DNA of 64,000 nt from Streptomyces spirodelae. Lineage in GTDB: Bacteria > Actinomycetota > Actinomycetes > Streptomycetales > Streptomycetaceae. The DNA lies in the NCBI RefSeq assembly GCF_017676385.1, contig NZ_JAFFZN010000020.1, positions 62,001 through 126,000 on the forward strand. The letters run 5' to 3'. This document shows positions 46,492-54,887 of the stretch, piece after piece. Made by a program: the position numbers and the translations under genes. The notes under the pieces were generated by a model, which saw only the letters and a list, made by a program, of their open reading frames with translations, had not been told where the DNA came from and did not search any database. The number at the start of each line of letters is the position of its first letter. Position 1 is the first letter of the stretch.

Positions 46492-47505
46492 ATGTCCTCC
46501 AGCAGTTCGAGCAACAGCGCCCCCGCTCCCGCCCCCAGCCCGCTGCTGACCCTGCCCGGCGCGGTGGCGGCCGAAGCCCCCGACGCGGGCGTGGCGGCCC
46601 ACTACGGCGACCTGTTCAAGGAGCAGCGCGCCCTCGCCGACGGGACCGGATTCGTGGACCTGTCACACCGCGGCGTGGTCACCGTCTCCGGCGAGGACCG
46701 GCTCTCCTGGCTGCACCTGTTGCTGACCCAGCACGTGGAAAAGCTCCCGCCCGGACAGGCCACCGACGCGCTGATCCTCTCCGCGAACGGGCACATCGAA
46801 CAGGCGCTGCAACTCGTGGACGACGGGACGACGGTGTGGATGCACACCGAGCCCGGCAAGCAGGGCGAGCTGATCGCCTACCTGGAGAGCATGCGGTTCT
46901 TCTACCGCGTCGAGATCGCCGACCGGACGCCGGACGTGGCCGTCGTCCACCTGCCCGCAGGATCCATCGCCGAGGTGCCGGACAGCGCCCTGGCCGTGCG
47001 GGAGACCTCGTTCGGGCGTGACCTGTTCCTGCCGCGCGGCGAGCTGACCGGCTTCGCCGCCGCTCACGGGCCGGCCGTCGGGGTGCTCGCCTACGAGGCG
47101 CTGCGCGTCGAGGCGCGGCGGCCCCGGCTGGGCATGGAGACCGACCACCGGACCATCCCCCATGAGGTGGGCTGGATCGGCTCCGCCGTGCACCTGGAGA
47201 AGGGTTGCTACCGCGGCCAGGAGACGGTGGCGCGCGTCCACAACCTGGGGAAACCGCCCCGGCGGCTGGTCTTTCTGCACCTGGACGGCAGCGAGGTACG
47301 CCTCCCGGTGCACGGCGACGCCGTACGGCTCGCGGCCCAGGGCCTGGAGGGGCGGCAGATCGGGTTCGTCACCACCTCGGCCCGCCACCACGAGCTGGGG
47401 CCGATCGCGCTGGCGCTGGTGAAGCGGAACGTCGATCCGGACGCGGAGCTGATCGTCGGCCCGGACGCCACCGCCGCCGCGCAGGAAGTGGTCGTCGCTC
47501 CCTGA
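46492..47505 (+). CDS. ygfZ: YgfZ/GcvT-like folate-binding protein
   Basis: A 337-residue protein of the YgfZ family, which helps repair or assemble iron-sulfur clusters using folate. GFVDLSHRGVVTVSGEDRLS and LILSANGHIEQALQLVDDG form the GcvT-like domain, and the diagnostic KGCYRGQETVARVHNLGKPP (KGCYxGQE motif) is intact with its Cys. An Ala/Ser/Pro-rich N-terminus of about 30 residues is extra. TAGGCT (46480-46485) lies 6 nt before the ATG, so the mRNA should be leaderless. It is only 19 nt downstream of nur and may be co-transcribed too. Confidence 0.92.
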   Translation: MSSSSSSNSAPAPAPSPLLTLPGAVAAEAPDAGVAAHYGDLFKEQRALADGTGFVDLSHRGVVTVSGEDRLSWLHLLLTQHVEKLPPGQATDALILSANGHIEQALQLVDDGTTVWMHTEPGKQGELIAYLESMRFFYRVEIADRTPDVAVVHLPAGSIAEVPDSALAVRETSFGRDLFLPRGELTGFAAAHGPAVGVLAYEALRVEARRPRLGMETDHRTIPHEVGWIGSAVHLEKGCYRGQETVARVHNLGKPPRRLVFLHLDGSEVRLPVHGDAVRLAAQGLEGRQIGFVTTSARHHELGPIALALVKRNVDPDAELIVGPDATAAAQEVVVAP

Positions 47506-47570
47506 GGCCCGCCGCTCCCCGGGGGGCGTCCGCTGAGCCGCCGCTTCCCGGGGGCGCCGTCCACTCCGCC

Positions 47571-47614
47571 GTCCGCTGAGGCCCGCCGTCCGCTGAGGCC
47601 CGCCGCCCGCTGAG
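47571..47614. repeat. 17-bp tandem repeat between ygfZ and dtd
   Basis: GTCCGCTGAGGCCCGCC occurs twice in tandem (47571-47587, 47588-47604) followed by a degenerate third copy; related GCTGAG(G)CCCGCCG pieces occur back to 47510. Confidence 0.75.
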
Positions 47615-47632
47615 GGCCCCGAAGAGGCCCTC
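47612..47632 (-). terminator. Short terminator at the dtd stop
   Basis: GAGGGCC (47612-47618) pairs with GGCCCTC (47626-47632) around a 7-nt loop; the stem overlaps the dtd stop codon at 47631. Confidence 0.5.
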
Positions 47633-48056
47633 ACACCTCCAGCAGCACGGTGAAGGGGCCGTCGTTCGTCAGGGACACCTTCATATCGGCGCCGAAGACG
47701 CCGGTCGCCACGGTGGCGCCCAGCGCCCGCAGCTGCGCGACCACCTCGTCGACCATGGGCTCGGCGACATCACCGGGCGCGGCGCCGTTCCAGGTGGGCC
47801 GCCGCCCCTTGCGCGCGTCACCGTAGAGAGTGAACTGGCTGATCACCAGCAGCGGCGCTCCGGTGTCCGAACACGACTTCTCCTCGTGCAGAATCCGCAC
47901 CGACCACAGCTTGCGCGCGAGCTGCGCCGCCTTCTCCTTCGTGTCGTCGTGCGTGACTCCGACCAGCACGCACAGACCTTCGCCGACTATCTGACCAACG
48001 GTCTCGCCGTCCACGGTGACGCGCGCGCCGTCCACTCTCTGCACCACTGCTCGCAT
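47631..48056 (-). CDS. dtd: D-aminoacyl-tRNA deacylase
   Basis: Hydrolyses D-aminoacyl-tRNAs and Gly-tRNA-Ala, guarding translation. 141 aa. Canonical start MRAVVQRVDGARVTVDGETV chosen; an ATG 9 nt upstream exists. Family motifs: GLCVLVGVTHDDTKEKAAQL; SQFTLYGDARKGRRPTW (the SQFTL nucleophile region); and the C-terminal GxxPVT-type tail in the variant TNDGPFTVLLEV. The GP that binds substrate is present. Minus strand, convergent with ygfZ. Confidence 0.95.
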   Translation of the reverse strand: MRAVVQRVDGARVTVDGETVGQIVGEGLCVLVGVTHDDTKEKAAQLARKLWSVRILHEEKSCSDTGAPLLVISQFTLYGDARKGRRPTWNGAAPGDVAEPMVDEVVAQLRALGATVATGVFGADMKVSLTNDGPFTVLLEV

Positions 48057-48207
48057 GACCGCCATGATGCCGTGCCGCCGTTCGGCGGGGGCACGGCCAC
48101 CATCCGGCGGGTGAGGAGCGGTGCGCGCAAGGGGCACAGAGTGGCACGATGCGCACACGCGGTGCGTTCAGCAAGTACCGCGCAATGGGATGAGGGGACA
48201 CAAGCCC

Positions 48208-48759
48208 ATGAGCACAACCGGAGCGGGCCGGTCCCGGACACCGCGACAGTCCGGGGCCCTGGAGGTCCTGCGTGAGCCGGAGCAGCCGGATCTGCACGCG
48301 CTGTGCCTGCGCGAACTGCGGGTCCTGCGGCGCTCGGCCCAGCAGGACGAGGCGGATCTGAGCTATGTACGCAGACTGCTCCAGGGGCGTATCGACATCC
48401 TCCGTGCCGAGGTGGCCCGGCGCAGCTCGGCAGGGTCACCGCTGCTCGACCTGCTGCCGCAGATCCTCGCCGACGGCCCGCCCAGCCACCGCTCCTCGGC
48501 GCGGCATGTGACACTCGCCGCACCGCGCAGCGAGGAGTACCGCACGCTGGCCGAGGAGATGCTGGCCGAGGTGGAGCTGAGCGACCTCGAGGCCCGCACC
48601 GACGGCGAGCTGCACGACGCGATGGCCCGGCTCGTGCGCTACGAGCAACAGGTCTCCCGCCGCCGCCAGTCCCTCCAGCACACGGCCGATGAGTGCAGCA
48701 CGGAGATCGCCCGCCGGTACCGGGAGGGAGAGGCACAGGTGGACGACCTGCTGCCGTAG
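48208..48759 (+). CDS. rsiG: c-di-GMP-responsive anti-sigma factor RsiG
   Basis: Binds sigma WhiG and, with cyclic di-GMP, keeps it inactive, controlling sporulation (established for S. venezuelae). 183 aa, an antiparallel two-helix coiled coil. The c-di-GMP signature E(X)3S(X)2R(X)3Q(X)3D occurs twice and exactly: Glu48-Ser52-Arg55-Gln59-Asp63 and Glu146-Ser150-Arg153-Gln157-Asp161. Both copies are intact, as in the Streptomyces two-motif form. ATG 48208 with GAGGGG 11 nt upstream is chosen; an ATG 18 nt earlier is possible. The position between dtd and the asparaginase gene seems conserved. Confidence 0.92.
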   Translation: MSTTGAGRSRTPRQSGALEVLREPEQPDLHALCLRELRVLRRSAQQDEADLSYVRRLLQGRIDILRAEVARRSSAGSPLLDLLPQILADGPPSHRSSARHVTLAAPRSEEYRTLAEEMLAEVELSDLEARTDGELHDAMARLVRYEQQVSRRRQSLQHTADECSTEIARRYREGEAQVDDLLP

Positions 48760-48937
48760 GCGGGGAGAGGCATGCGCAGCGGCTGCGGGAGCCGTCGGAG
48801 CGGTTCGGGGCGGGGACGTCCGTGCGGTTCGGGGAGGGGTGTCCGTTCTGCGCCGTCGCGAGTCCGGTTACGGTGAAGGGTCACATCCGTCTGCCCCGTA
48901 CGCCGCACCCCGGCGTTCACCACTGGAAGGTCCCGAG

Positions 48938-49888
48938 ATGCCCGAGATACTCCCCGTGCTCGCCGAGGTCGTCAGGTCCGGCTTCACCGAGGGGCAGCAC
49001 CGGGGCTCGCTGGTGGTGCTGGCGGCCGACGGAAGTGTCATCTGCGCGCTGGGCGACCCGGAGGCGCCCGTCTTCCCCCGCTCGGCGAACAAGCCGTTCC
49101 AGGCGTCGGCTGTGCTGCGCTCGGGGCTCGAGCTGGCCGGCGAACGGCTGGCGCTGGCTGCCGCGAGTCACTCCGGGGAGGGCTTCCAGCTCGACCTGGT
49201 CCGCACGATGCTCGCCGAGCACGGGCTGGCCGAGTCCCATCTGAAGTGCCCCGCCTCCCTCCCGCTGGACGAGGAGGAGGCGGAGGCGTTCCTGGCTGCC
49301 GGCTCCACCCGCACCCCGCTGGCCATGGACTGCTCCGGCAAGCACGCCGCGATGCTCGCCGCCTGCCGGGCAGGCGGCTGGCCCGTGGACAGCTATCTCG
49401 ACCCCGACCACCCGCTGCAGAAGCTGGTCCGCGAGACGCTGGAGGAGAGCACCGGCGACCCCGTGGCGCACACGGGTGTGGACGGCTGCGGTGCCCCGCT
49501 GATGGCCGTCTCGCTGACCGGCCTCGCACGCGGCTACCGTGCGCTGGCCCTGGCCTCGCCGCAGACCCCCGAGGGGCGGGTCGCCGAGGCGATGCGCGCC
49601 CACCCCGAGTACGTGGGCGGCACCCGCCGGCACGACAGCTGGCTGATGCGGGAACTGCCCGGCGCGGTCAGCAAGATGGGTGCCGAGGCGGTGCAGGGGT
49701 TCGCGCTGCCGGACGGGCGCGCCCTCGCGCTCAAGATCGAGGACGGCGCAGGGCGGGCGCTGGGCCCCGTGCTGGCCCGGGCGCTCTCCGTCCACCTGGG
49801 GGTGAGCTCACCGGTGCTGGAGCGGATCGGGACGGTTCCGGTCCTGGGCGGCGGCGTGCGGGTCGGCGAGGTCCGCGCGGCGTTCTGA
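48938..49888 (+). CDS. Asparaginase, Rhizobium-type (L-asparaginase II family)
   Basis: Hydrolyses L-asparagine to aspartate and ammonia. 316 aa with the layout of the thermolabile Rhizobium-type family: AEVVRSGFTEGQHRGSLVVL, VFPRSANKPFQASAVLRSG (Ser-Lys pair), SHSGEGFQLDLVRTMLAEHG, LAMDCSGKHAAMLAACRAGG and GVDGCGAPLMAVSL. ATG start with GGAAGG 9 nt upstream. It is not related to the bacterial type I/II asparaginases used as drugs. Encoded between rsiG and an Eis-like gene, each with its own promoter. Confidence 0.9.
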   Translation: MPEILPVLAEVVRSGFTEGQHRGSLVVLAADGSVICALGDPEAPVFPRSANKPFQASAVLRSGLELAGERLALAAASHSGEGFQLDLVRTMLAEHGLAESHLKCPASLPLDEEEAEAFLAAGSTRTPLAMDCSGKHAAMLAACRAGGWPVDSYLDPDHPLQKLVRETLEESTGDPVAHTGVDGCGAPLMAVSLTGLARGYRALALASPQTPEGRVAEAMRAHPEYVGGTRRHDSWLMRELPGAVSKMGAEAVQGFALPDGRALALKIEDGAGRALGPVLARALSVHLGVSSPVLERIGTVPVLGGGVRVGEVRAAF

Positions 49889-49952
49889 GGACACCTGCGG
49901 AACCGGGAAAATCAAGGTGCGCCCGGCCCGGGCGTGCGCCTAGCGTGATCGC

Positions 49953-51224
49953 ATGGTGAACCGTGTCGAGATCCGCACTCTGGCTGGTTCCGAGGAGTAC
50001 CCCGAGTGGCTGCGCGCCGTCTCCACCGGGTTCTTCCGCGGTCCGGCCGTCACCGACGAGGAAGCGCAGGTCCGTGCACTTGGCACCGACCTGGCCCGGG
50101 TCCAGGGCGCCTTCGACGGTGGCCGATGCGTGGCCACCTTCCGGACGATGCCGCAGGCGATGACCGTTCCCGGCGGGGCGACGCAGGACGCGTGCGCGGT
50201 CACCGCCGTCACCGTCTCTCCCACCCACCGGCGGCGCGGACTGCTGACCGGGATGATGGCGAACGCGCTGAGCGCGGCCAAGGAGCGCGGGGACGCGATC
50301 GCCAGCCTGATCGCGGCCGAGTACCCGATCTACGGACGGTACGGCTTCGGCCCGGCGGCCTGGACCACCGAGTGGGAGGTGCTGACCTCCCGTACGGGCC
50401 TGGACCGGCGCTACGCCGGCCCGGCCGACCTGGGGGACGGCGGACGAGTCGAGTTGGTGGACGCCGCCGAGTTCCGGAAGCTGCTGCCCGCCGTGCACGA
50501 GCGGTTCCGTACCGGGCCGCAGCGGCAGGGCGCCGTCGACCGCGACGAGAAGTGGTGGCGGCTGGCCACCGGCGACCTGCGCTTCCCCGACGACGGCTAC
50601 ACGCCCGCCTTCCACGCCGTCTACCGCGACGCCGACGGGCAGCCGCAGGGCGGGGTGTCCTACACCTCCGATGACGTATGGCAGGCCAAGCAGCCCGAGC
50701 AGACCGTGACAGTGCGGGACCTGTTCGCCACCACGGCCGCCGGGGAGGCGGCGCTGTGGCGGTTCGTCCTGGCGATGGACTGGGTGCAGCGGGTACGGAC
50801 AGGTCTGCGCGCCCCGGACGACGTCCTGCCGCTGCTGCTGCCGGACCCGCGCGCCGCGCGCACCGTCGCCCACGCCGACTGGCTGTGGATACGGCCGCTG
50901 GACGTTCCGCGCATGCTGACCGCCCGCAGCTACCCCGTCGAGGGCTCGCTGGTGCTCCAGGTGCGGGACAAGGACGGCTACGCGGCCGGGTGCTTCAAGC
51001 TGGAGGCGGACGGACCGCGCGGCGGGGCGCGGTGCGCGGCCACGACGGAAGACCCCGAACTCTCGCTGGACGTCTCCGAACTCGGTGCGCTGTTCCTGGG
51101 GGACGAATCGCCCATGCGGCTGGCGGCGCTGAGCCGGCTGACCGAGCACCGCGAGGGTGCCGCACAGCGTGCGGAGGTCCTTTTCCGCACGGCCCGACGG
51201 CCATGGTGCCCGGACGTGTTCTAG
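49953..51224 (+). CDS. Eis-like GNAT N-acetyltransferase
   Basis: A 423-residue protein of the Eis (enhanced intracellular survival) family: a GNAT domain (VTAVTVSPTHRRRGLLTGMM acetyl-CoA loop), a second atypical GNAT region and a C-terminal SCP2-like sterol-carrier domain (VLQVRDKDGYAAGCFKLEAD; LSLDVSELGALFLGDESPM). The mycobacterial member multi-acetylates aminoglycosides; members outside pathogens have unknown substrates. TAGCGT (49941-49946) is 6 nt before the ATG, so a leaderless transcript is predicted. The C-terminal carboxylate (DVF) conserved as catalytic base in Eis is present. Confidence 0.9.
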   Translation: MVNRVEIRTLAGSEEYPEWLRAVSTGFFRGPAVTDEEAQVRALGTDLARVQGAFDGGRCVATFRTMPQAMTVPGGATQDACAVTAVTVSPTHRRRGLLTGMMANALSAAKERGDAIASLIAAEYPIYGRYGFGPAAWTTEWEVLTSRTGLDRRYAGPADLGDGGRVELVDAAEFRKLLPAVHERFRTGPQRQGAVDRDEKWWRLATGDLRFPDDGYTPAFHAVYRDADGQPQGGVSYTSDDVWQAKQPEQTVTVRDLFATTAAGEAALWRFVLAMDWVQRVRTGLRAPDDVLPLLLPDPRAARTVAHADWLWIRPLDVPRMLTARSYPVEGSLVLQVRDKDGYAAGCFKLEADGPRGGARCAATTEDPELSLDVSELGALFLGDESPMRLAALSRLTEHREGAAQRAEVLFRTARRPWCPDVF

Positions 51225-51273
51225 GAGGCAGCCCGACCACCCGGAAAGCCGCCCGCCTCGCACGGCCGAGTTC

Positions 51274-51897
51274 TCAGGACTGCGCGCCGGCCTCGTACGT
51301 CCCGTACTGAGGAAGTCCGGTCGACTCGTACACCTGCGCCGTGACTCCGCTCGGTGTCGTCTCGCAGTTCAGCAGCCGCAGACCGGCCGGAACACCCTCC
51401 TCCGGAAACAGCCGCCGGCCGCTACCCACGACGACCGGCGCGACCATCAGCCGCAACTCGTCGACCAGCCCGGCGGCCAGCAGCGACGCACCGAGCCGGG
51501 CACTGCCGTGGATCTGCACCTCCCGCCCGGGTTGCCGTTTGAGTTCGGCGACCTGCGCCGGCACGTCGCCGGCCAGGACCGTGGTCGGCTTCCAGTCGGC
51601 CTTGATCGGACGGTGTGTGGCCACATACTTCGGCAAGCCGTTGAGTTTGGCGGCGGCCGGGTCGTCCGGATCGTCCATCGTCGGCCAGTCGCGCGCGAAG
51701 TTGTCATAGGTATGGCGACCGAACAGGAACGCGTCCACCTCGTCGAGCCAGCCCGTGGTGATCCGCATGAACGCCTCGTCCAGATGCGGCACGAGCCAAC
51801 CTCCCCGCGTGAACCCGTCACTGGGGTCCTCCTCCGGGGACCCGGGACCTTGCGCCACGCCGTCCAGCGACAGGAACTCCTGCAGAACCAACTTCAC
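51274..51897 (-). CDS. Dihydrofolate reductase-like / RibD C-terminal domain protein
   Basis: A 207-residue reductase of the RibD_C (DHFR-like) superfamily: MKLVLQEFLSLDGVAQGPGS, DAFLFGRHTYDNFARDWPTM, REVQIHGSARLGASLLAAGL and LMVAPVVVGSGRRLFPEEG. It probably uses NADPH, but the substrate is unknown; such genes are common orphan enzymes in Streptomyces. ATG start with AAAGGCAG about 7 nt upstream. Convergent with the Eis-like gene. Confidence 0.9.
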   Translation of the reverse strand: MKLVLQEFLSLDGVAQGPGSPEEDPSDGFTRGGWLVPHLDEAFMRITTGWLDEVDAFLFGRHTYDNFARDWPTMDDPDDPAAAKLNGLPKYVATHRPIKADWKPTTVLAGDVPAQVAELKRQPGREVQIHGSARLGASLLAAGLVDELRLMVAPVVVGSGRRLFPEEGVPAGLRLLNCETTPSGVTAQVYESTGLPQYGTYEAGAQS

Positions 51898-52195
51898 GGT
51901 GCACTGCCTTTCCTCAGCCGAGACGCGTGCCGCCCCGGCTCAGTGGAGACCACCCGGCCCATGAGAACTCATCGGTTGCCGCCGCAGTCCCCGCAGCCCC
52001 GGCAGCTCTCACAGCCCTCACACTCCGCAGCCTCAGGCTTCGCTCGTGCGTGGACCTCGGGTGGTGCCGATCACCGGATCAGCCGGTGAAATCGTCGGAT
52101 GCCGTCGTCAAGCCGCCTTCCCCGTGGCGTGGGTTGATGGGAGGGGAAGGCGGCATGACAGCGGCCCCCGTGGCCGGGGCGAGCGCCCCGTGCGG

Positions 52196-52378
52196 TCAGG
52201 GATGGAGCAGCAAGGTGGCTATCACCAGGGCTCCGGCGGTGCTGCATCCGGTGTGCCGGGCCTTGATGCCGATGCTCAGCAGCAGAAAGCCCACGAGGCC
52301 GAGGACCCCGTAGCGCACCTGGAGGAGCTGTTCGAAGGCGACGACGGCTACGGCTACGGCGAGCGCGAGGAGTGGCAT
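52196..52378 (-). CDS. Small two-span membrane protein
   Basis: A 60-residue protein with two hydrophobic segments (LLALAVAVAVVAFEQLL; GVLGLVGFLLLSIGIKA) and a C-terminal hydrophobic STAGALVIATLLL, linked by RHTGC. An optimal AAGGAGGG 6 nt before the ATG shows it is translated. It diverges from the DevA-like regulator across a 246-bp region with two palindromes, so it may be controlled by that regulator. No function recognised. Confidence 0.75.
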   Translation of the reverse strand: MPLLALAVAVAVVAFEQLLQVRYGVLGLVGFLLLSIGIKARHTGCSTAGALVIATLLLHP

Positions 52379-52500
52379 GGCGGTCCCTCCTTCTCAGGCA
52401 CGAGAGGAACGGCTGTGCTGGGAATGCGGAGTTCGCCCATGCGACATCGGACGGGCGGATGGCTCAGGGCCGACCAAGGAGCAGAACGGAACTGGTTGGT

Positions 52501-52537
52501 GAACCTGGCTGCCAGGTTCAGAAGTTGGTGACCAACT
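52501..52537. promoter_or_regulatory. Two palindromes, probable DevA-like operators
   Basis: GAACCTGGCTGCCAGGTTC (52501-52519) is a perfect 9-bp-arm palindrome around a single base, and AGTTGGTGACCAACT (52523-52537) a perfect 7-bp-arm palindrome. They lie side by side in the divergent region of a GntR-type regulator gene, whose family binds such sites. Confidence 0.7.
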
Positions 52538-52587
52538 CGATTACTACATGCCCACTTGTCCGCCATTCGAAAACATCTCTCTGACAA

Positions 52588-52617
52588 CTGACGGCCGATG
52601 ACCGGAAGTTGTATGGT
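52588..52617 (+). promoter_or_regulatory. Promoter of the DevA-like gene
   Basis: CTGACG (52588-52593), an 18-bp spacer and TATGGT (52612-52617), the latter 7 nt before the GTG start codon, predicting a leaderless mRNA. Confidence 0.65.
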
Positions 52618-52624
52618 CATCGCT

Positions 52625-53491
52625 GTGACCAGGAAGCCGACCTCCGCAAGCGGACGCCGCCCGCGCGACGTGGTCGCCGACACTCTCCGTGAGCGCATCC
52701 GGAGCGGGGAACTCCAGCCCGGTACCCGCCTGCCCACCCAGCGTGAGCTGGAGGCCGAGTTCTCCGTAGGCCGCAGCGCCGTACGCGAGGCCCTCTCCGC
52801 GCTCGCCCAGGAGGGCCTCCTGGAACATGTGGGCCGGGGCGCCTCACCGACCGTCGCCGAACCCACCCACCACGCGGACGCCCCCCGTAGCGCCGGTGTG
52901 GAGCTGACGGACCGCCTCCACGCGGCATTTCAGTCCGAGACCGTCGTCATCGACGCCTTCTCGCTCACCACCGAGACCCTCAACAACGCCCTGGCCTGGC
53001 CCGTACGGCAGGTCATGGACCGCCAGCTCACCCCCCGCTCGGTCACGGCCCGCGTCCTGATCCCCAGCCTCGGAGCGCGGCTGGCCCTGCCCCGTCTGAT
53101 AGACGACCCGGAAGACCCCAAGCCCAGAGAGCGGCTGCACCAGATACAGACCACCTACGTCAACGCCCTCAGAAACTCCCTCAGCTCCCTCTCCCAGTTC
53201 GGCACCGACGTCTCGCTGACCGTCCGCGCGGTGCCCCTCACCCCCACCCACAAGCTCTACCTGCTCAACCGCGACGAGGCCCTCATCGGCTACTACCAGG
53301 TGGTCAAGAACGAGGAGGCCGCCTTCGAAGGAGAGCAGCTCGCCCTCTATGACGTCCTCGGGCTGACCGCCAAACTCTTCCGCTCCGTCCGGGGCCCCGA
53401 AGCACGGGACGAACAGGAGGCGAGCTTCGTCGAGGAGTCGCAGGAGTTCTTCGACTCGCTCTGGACCACCATCGCCGTTCCCTTCGGATGA
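52625..53491 (+). CDS. devA: GntR-family regulator, DevA-like
   Basis: A 288-residue regulator with an N-terminal GntR winged helix (RIRSGELQPGTRLPTQRELE; FSVGRSAVREALSALAQEG) and a ligand-binding C-terminal domain (IDAFSLTTETLNNALAWPVR; YYQVVKNEEAAFEGEQLALY) as in DevA of S. coelicolor, which is required for aerial development and represses itself. The assignment rests on domain content, a HAD phosphatase downstream and the nur-rsiG-devA order I recall for S. coelicolor. GTG 52625 is chosen from the promoter spacing; an ATG 12 nt upstream is possible. Autorepression through the palindromes at 52501-52537 is likely. Confidence 0.75.
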   Translation: MTRKPTSASGRRPRDVVADTLRERIRSGELQPGTRLPTQRELEAEFSVGRSAVREALSALAQEGLLEHVGRGASPTVAEPTHHADAPRSAGVELTDRLHAAFQSETVVIDAFSLTTETLNNALAWPVRQVMDRQLTPRSVTARVLIPSLGARLALPRLIDDPEDPKPRERLHQIQTTYVNALRNSLSSLSQFGTDVSLTVRAVPLTPTHKLYLLNRDEALIGYYQVVKNEEAAFEGEQLALYDVLGLTAKLFRSVRGPEARDEQEASFVEESQEFFDSLWTTIAVPFG

Positions 53492-53572
53492 CAGCCTTCG
53501 GATGACAGACCTACGGGTGACAGACCTACGGGTGACATGCCTTCGGGTGACATGCCTTCCCTTCGGGTGACC
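53482..53572. repeat. Five or six 15-bp repeats after the DevA-like gene
   Basis: CTTCGGATGACAGAC, CTACGGGTGACAGAC, CTACGGGTGACATGC and CTTCGGGTGACATGC run head to tail from inside the last codons of the regulator gene (53482) to about 53572. They share the core (C/G)GGGTGACA. Confidence 0.85.
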
Positions 53573-53671
53573 GGATAGGGAGCCGCGAGAGGCGGGCGGG
53601 CGGCAGCCGGTACAGTTCCCGCACCCCGGTGATCTCCGTGGCCCAGCCCACCCGCCCCGAGGACAGCGCCG

Positions 53672-54787
53672 ATGACCTCACCCGCCCTGCAACAGGCCAC
53701 AGCCGTCGGCGCCGTGGACGGGCCGCTGGCCGGCTACCACCGCGAGTGGTACGTCGTCCGGCCCGAGGGCGAGCTGACCCGGCTGGGACGGGTGAAGATC
53801 GGAGAACCCCGGCAGGGAGCCCTCTGGTTCGACCGGCGCTACTTCGCCTCCGAGGACGAGCTGCTGCTGGAGCTCGCCCGGCTCGGCGTACCGCGCGTGC
53901 CGCCGGTCCACCGGGTCCACTCGACCGGGACCGTCTTCCACGGCTTCATCGAGGGCCGCACGCTTGCGGCGCTCTCCCCCTGTGGGCGGCCCGTCGCACC
54001 CGTCCATCTGCGGCAGATCATGGAACGGTTCGCCTCGCTGAGCCGGCTGCGCCCCGGCGACGTACGGGCCCGCCGGCTCACGGTCGGCGAGCGCGGTGGC
54101 GAGCGCGACAGTGCCGGGTTTCCGCGTGTGCTGCTCGACTTCACCCGCGAGCGCGCCTACCGCGCACGCCTCCCGCGCTTCGGCCCGCTCTTCGCCCGCC
54201 TCGGCATCCCGCCCGACGCGCTGGGGCCCGGCTCGCGGCTGGCGGCAGAGGCAGCACGGATGAGCGCCCGTCCCGTCTGCCTTCTCCACGGTGACCTGCA
54301 CCGGGCCAACTTCATCGTCGATCACGCCGACGCGCTGTGGACCATCGACTGGGAGCTGGCCTCCTTCGGGGACCCGCTCTACGACCTGGCGACGCACCTG
54401 TATCTGATGGGCTACCCCGCCTCCCAGCAGGCCCGCGTGGTCGAGGAATGGCAGCGGACCGTCGCCCCGCTGCTGCCCGGAGCCGACGCGCGGCTGGCCG
54501 AGGACCTGCCGCGCTACCTCGACTACAAGCGGGCCCAGTCCGTCTTCACCGATGTGGTGCGGCAGGCTGTCGCGGTCGCCGACGCCGTCGACTCGCCCGC
54601 CTTCGCCGGTCAACTGGGGCAGTCGGCCAAGCTGGTGCACGACGTGCTGGTACGGGCCGCCGAGCCGCTGGAGCTGAGCGACGTACCGAGCCCGGGCGCC
54701 GTCGAACTGGCATACGCGGATTTCTGCGCCGGGTCGGACCTCCGCGCCGCGTCCACGGACCGCCGATCGGGGCCCGACAGCCGCTGA
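53672..54787 (+). CDS. Aminoglycoside phosphotransferase-like (APH/choline kinase fold) protein
   Basis: A 371-residue kinase of the APH fold. The Brenner motif LLHGDLHRANFIV and the metal-binding IDWELASFGDPLYDLATHL are complete; the N-lobe has LTRLGRVKIGEPRQGALWFD. No aminoglycoside-specific features, so a house-keeping small-molecule kinase is more probable. It lies between the DevA-like regulator (181 bp with repeats) and the HAD phosphatase (100 bp) in one orientation, suggesting an operon. ATG 53672; Shine-Dalgarno GAGGACAG about 7 nt upstream. Confidence 0.88.
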   Translation: MTSPALQQATAVGAVDGPLAGYHREWYVVRPEGELTRLGRVKIGEPRQGALWFDRRYFASEDELLLELARLGVPRVPPVHRVHSTGTVFHGFIEGRTLAALSPCGRPVAPVHLRQIMERFASLSRLRPGDVRARRLTVGERGGERDSAGFPRVLLDFTRERAYRARLPRFGPLFARLGIPPDALGPGSRLAAEAARMSARPVCLLHGDLHRANFIVDHADALWTIDWELASFGDPLYDLATHLYLMGYPASQQARVVEEWQRTVAPLLPGADARLAEDLPRYLDYKRAQSVFTDVVRQAVAVADAVDSPAFAGQLGQSAKLVHDVLVRAAEPLELSDVPSPGAVELAYADFCAGSDLRAASTDRRSGPDSR

Positions 54788-54887
54788 CCGCGCGGGCCGA
54801 GCCTGCGACAATCACTGCCTGCCTGGCCGAAGGCACTGGGCCGGTACGGGCGGTACGCCCGTCGGCCGACGAACGGGGACACAGAGG

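Noticed and set aside
49953..51224. Aminoglycoside-inactivating Eis as a resistance gene
   Set aside because: Eis-like proteins are common in Streptomyces with unknown substrates; nothing in the context indicates drug resistance.
53672..54787. Aminoglycoside resistance kinase
   Set aside because: The kinase motifs are generic; context (DevA-like regulator, HAD phosphatase) does not point to resistance.
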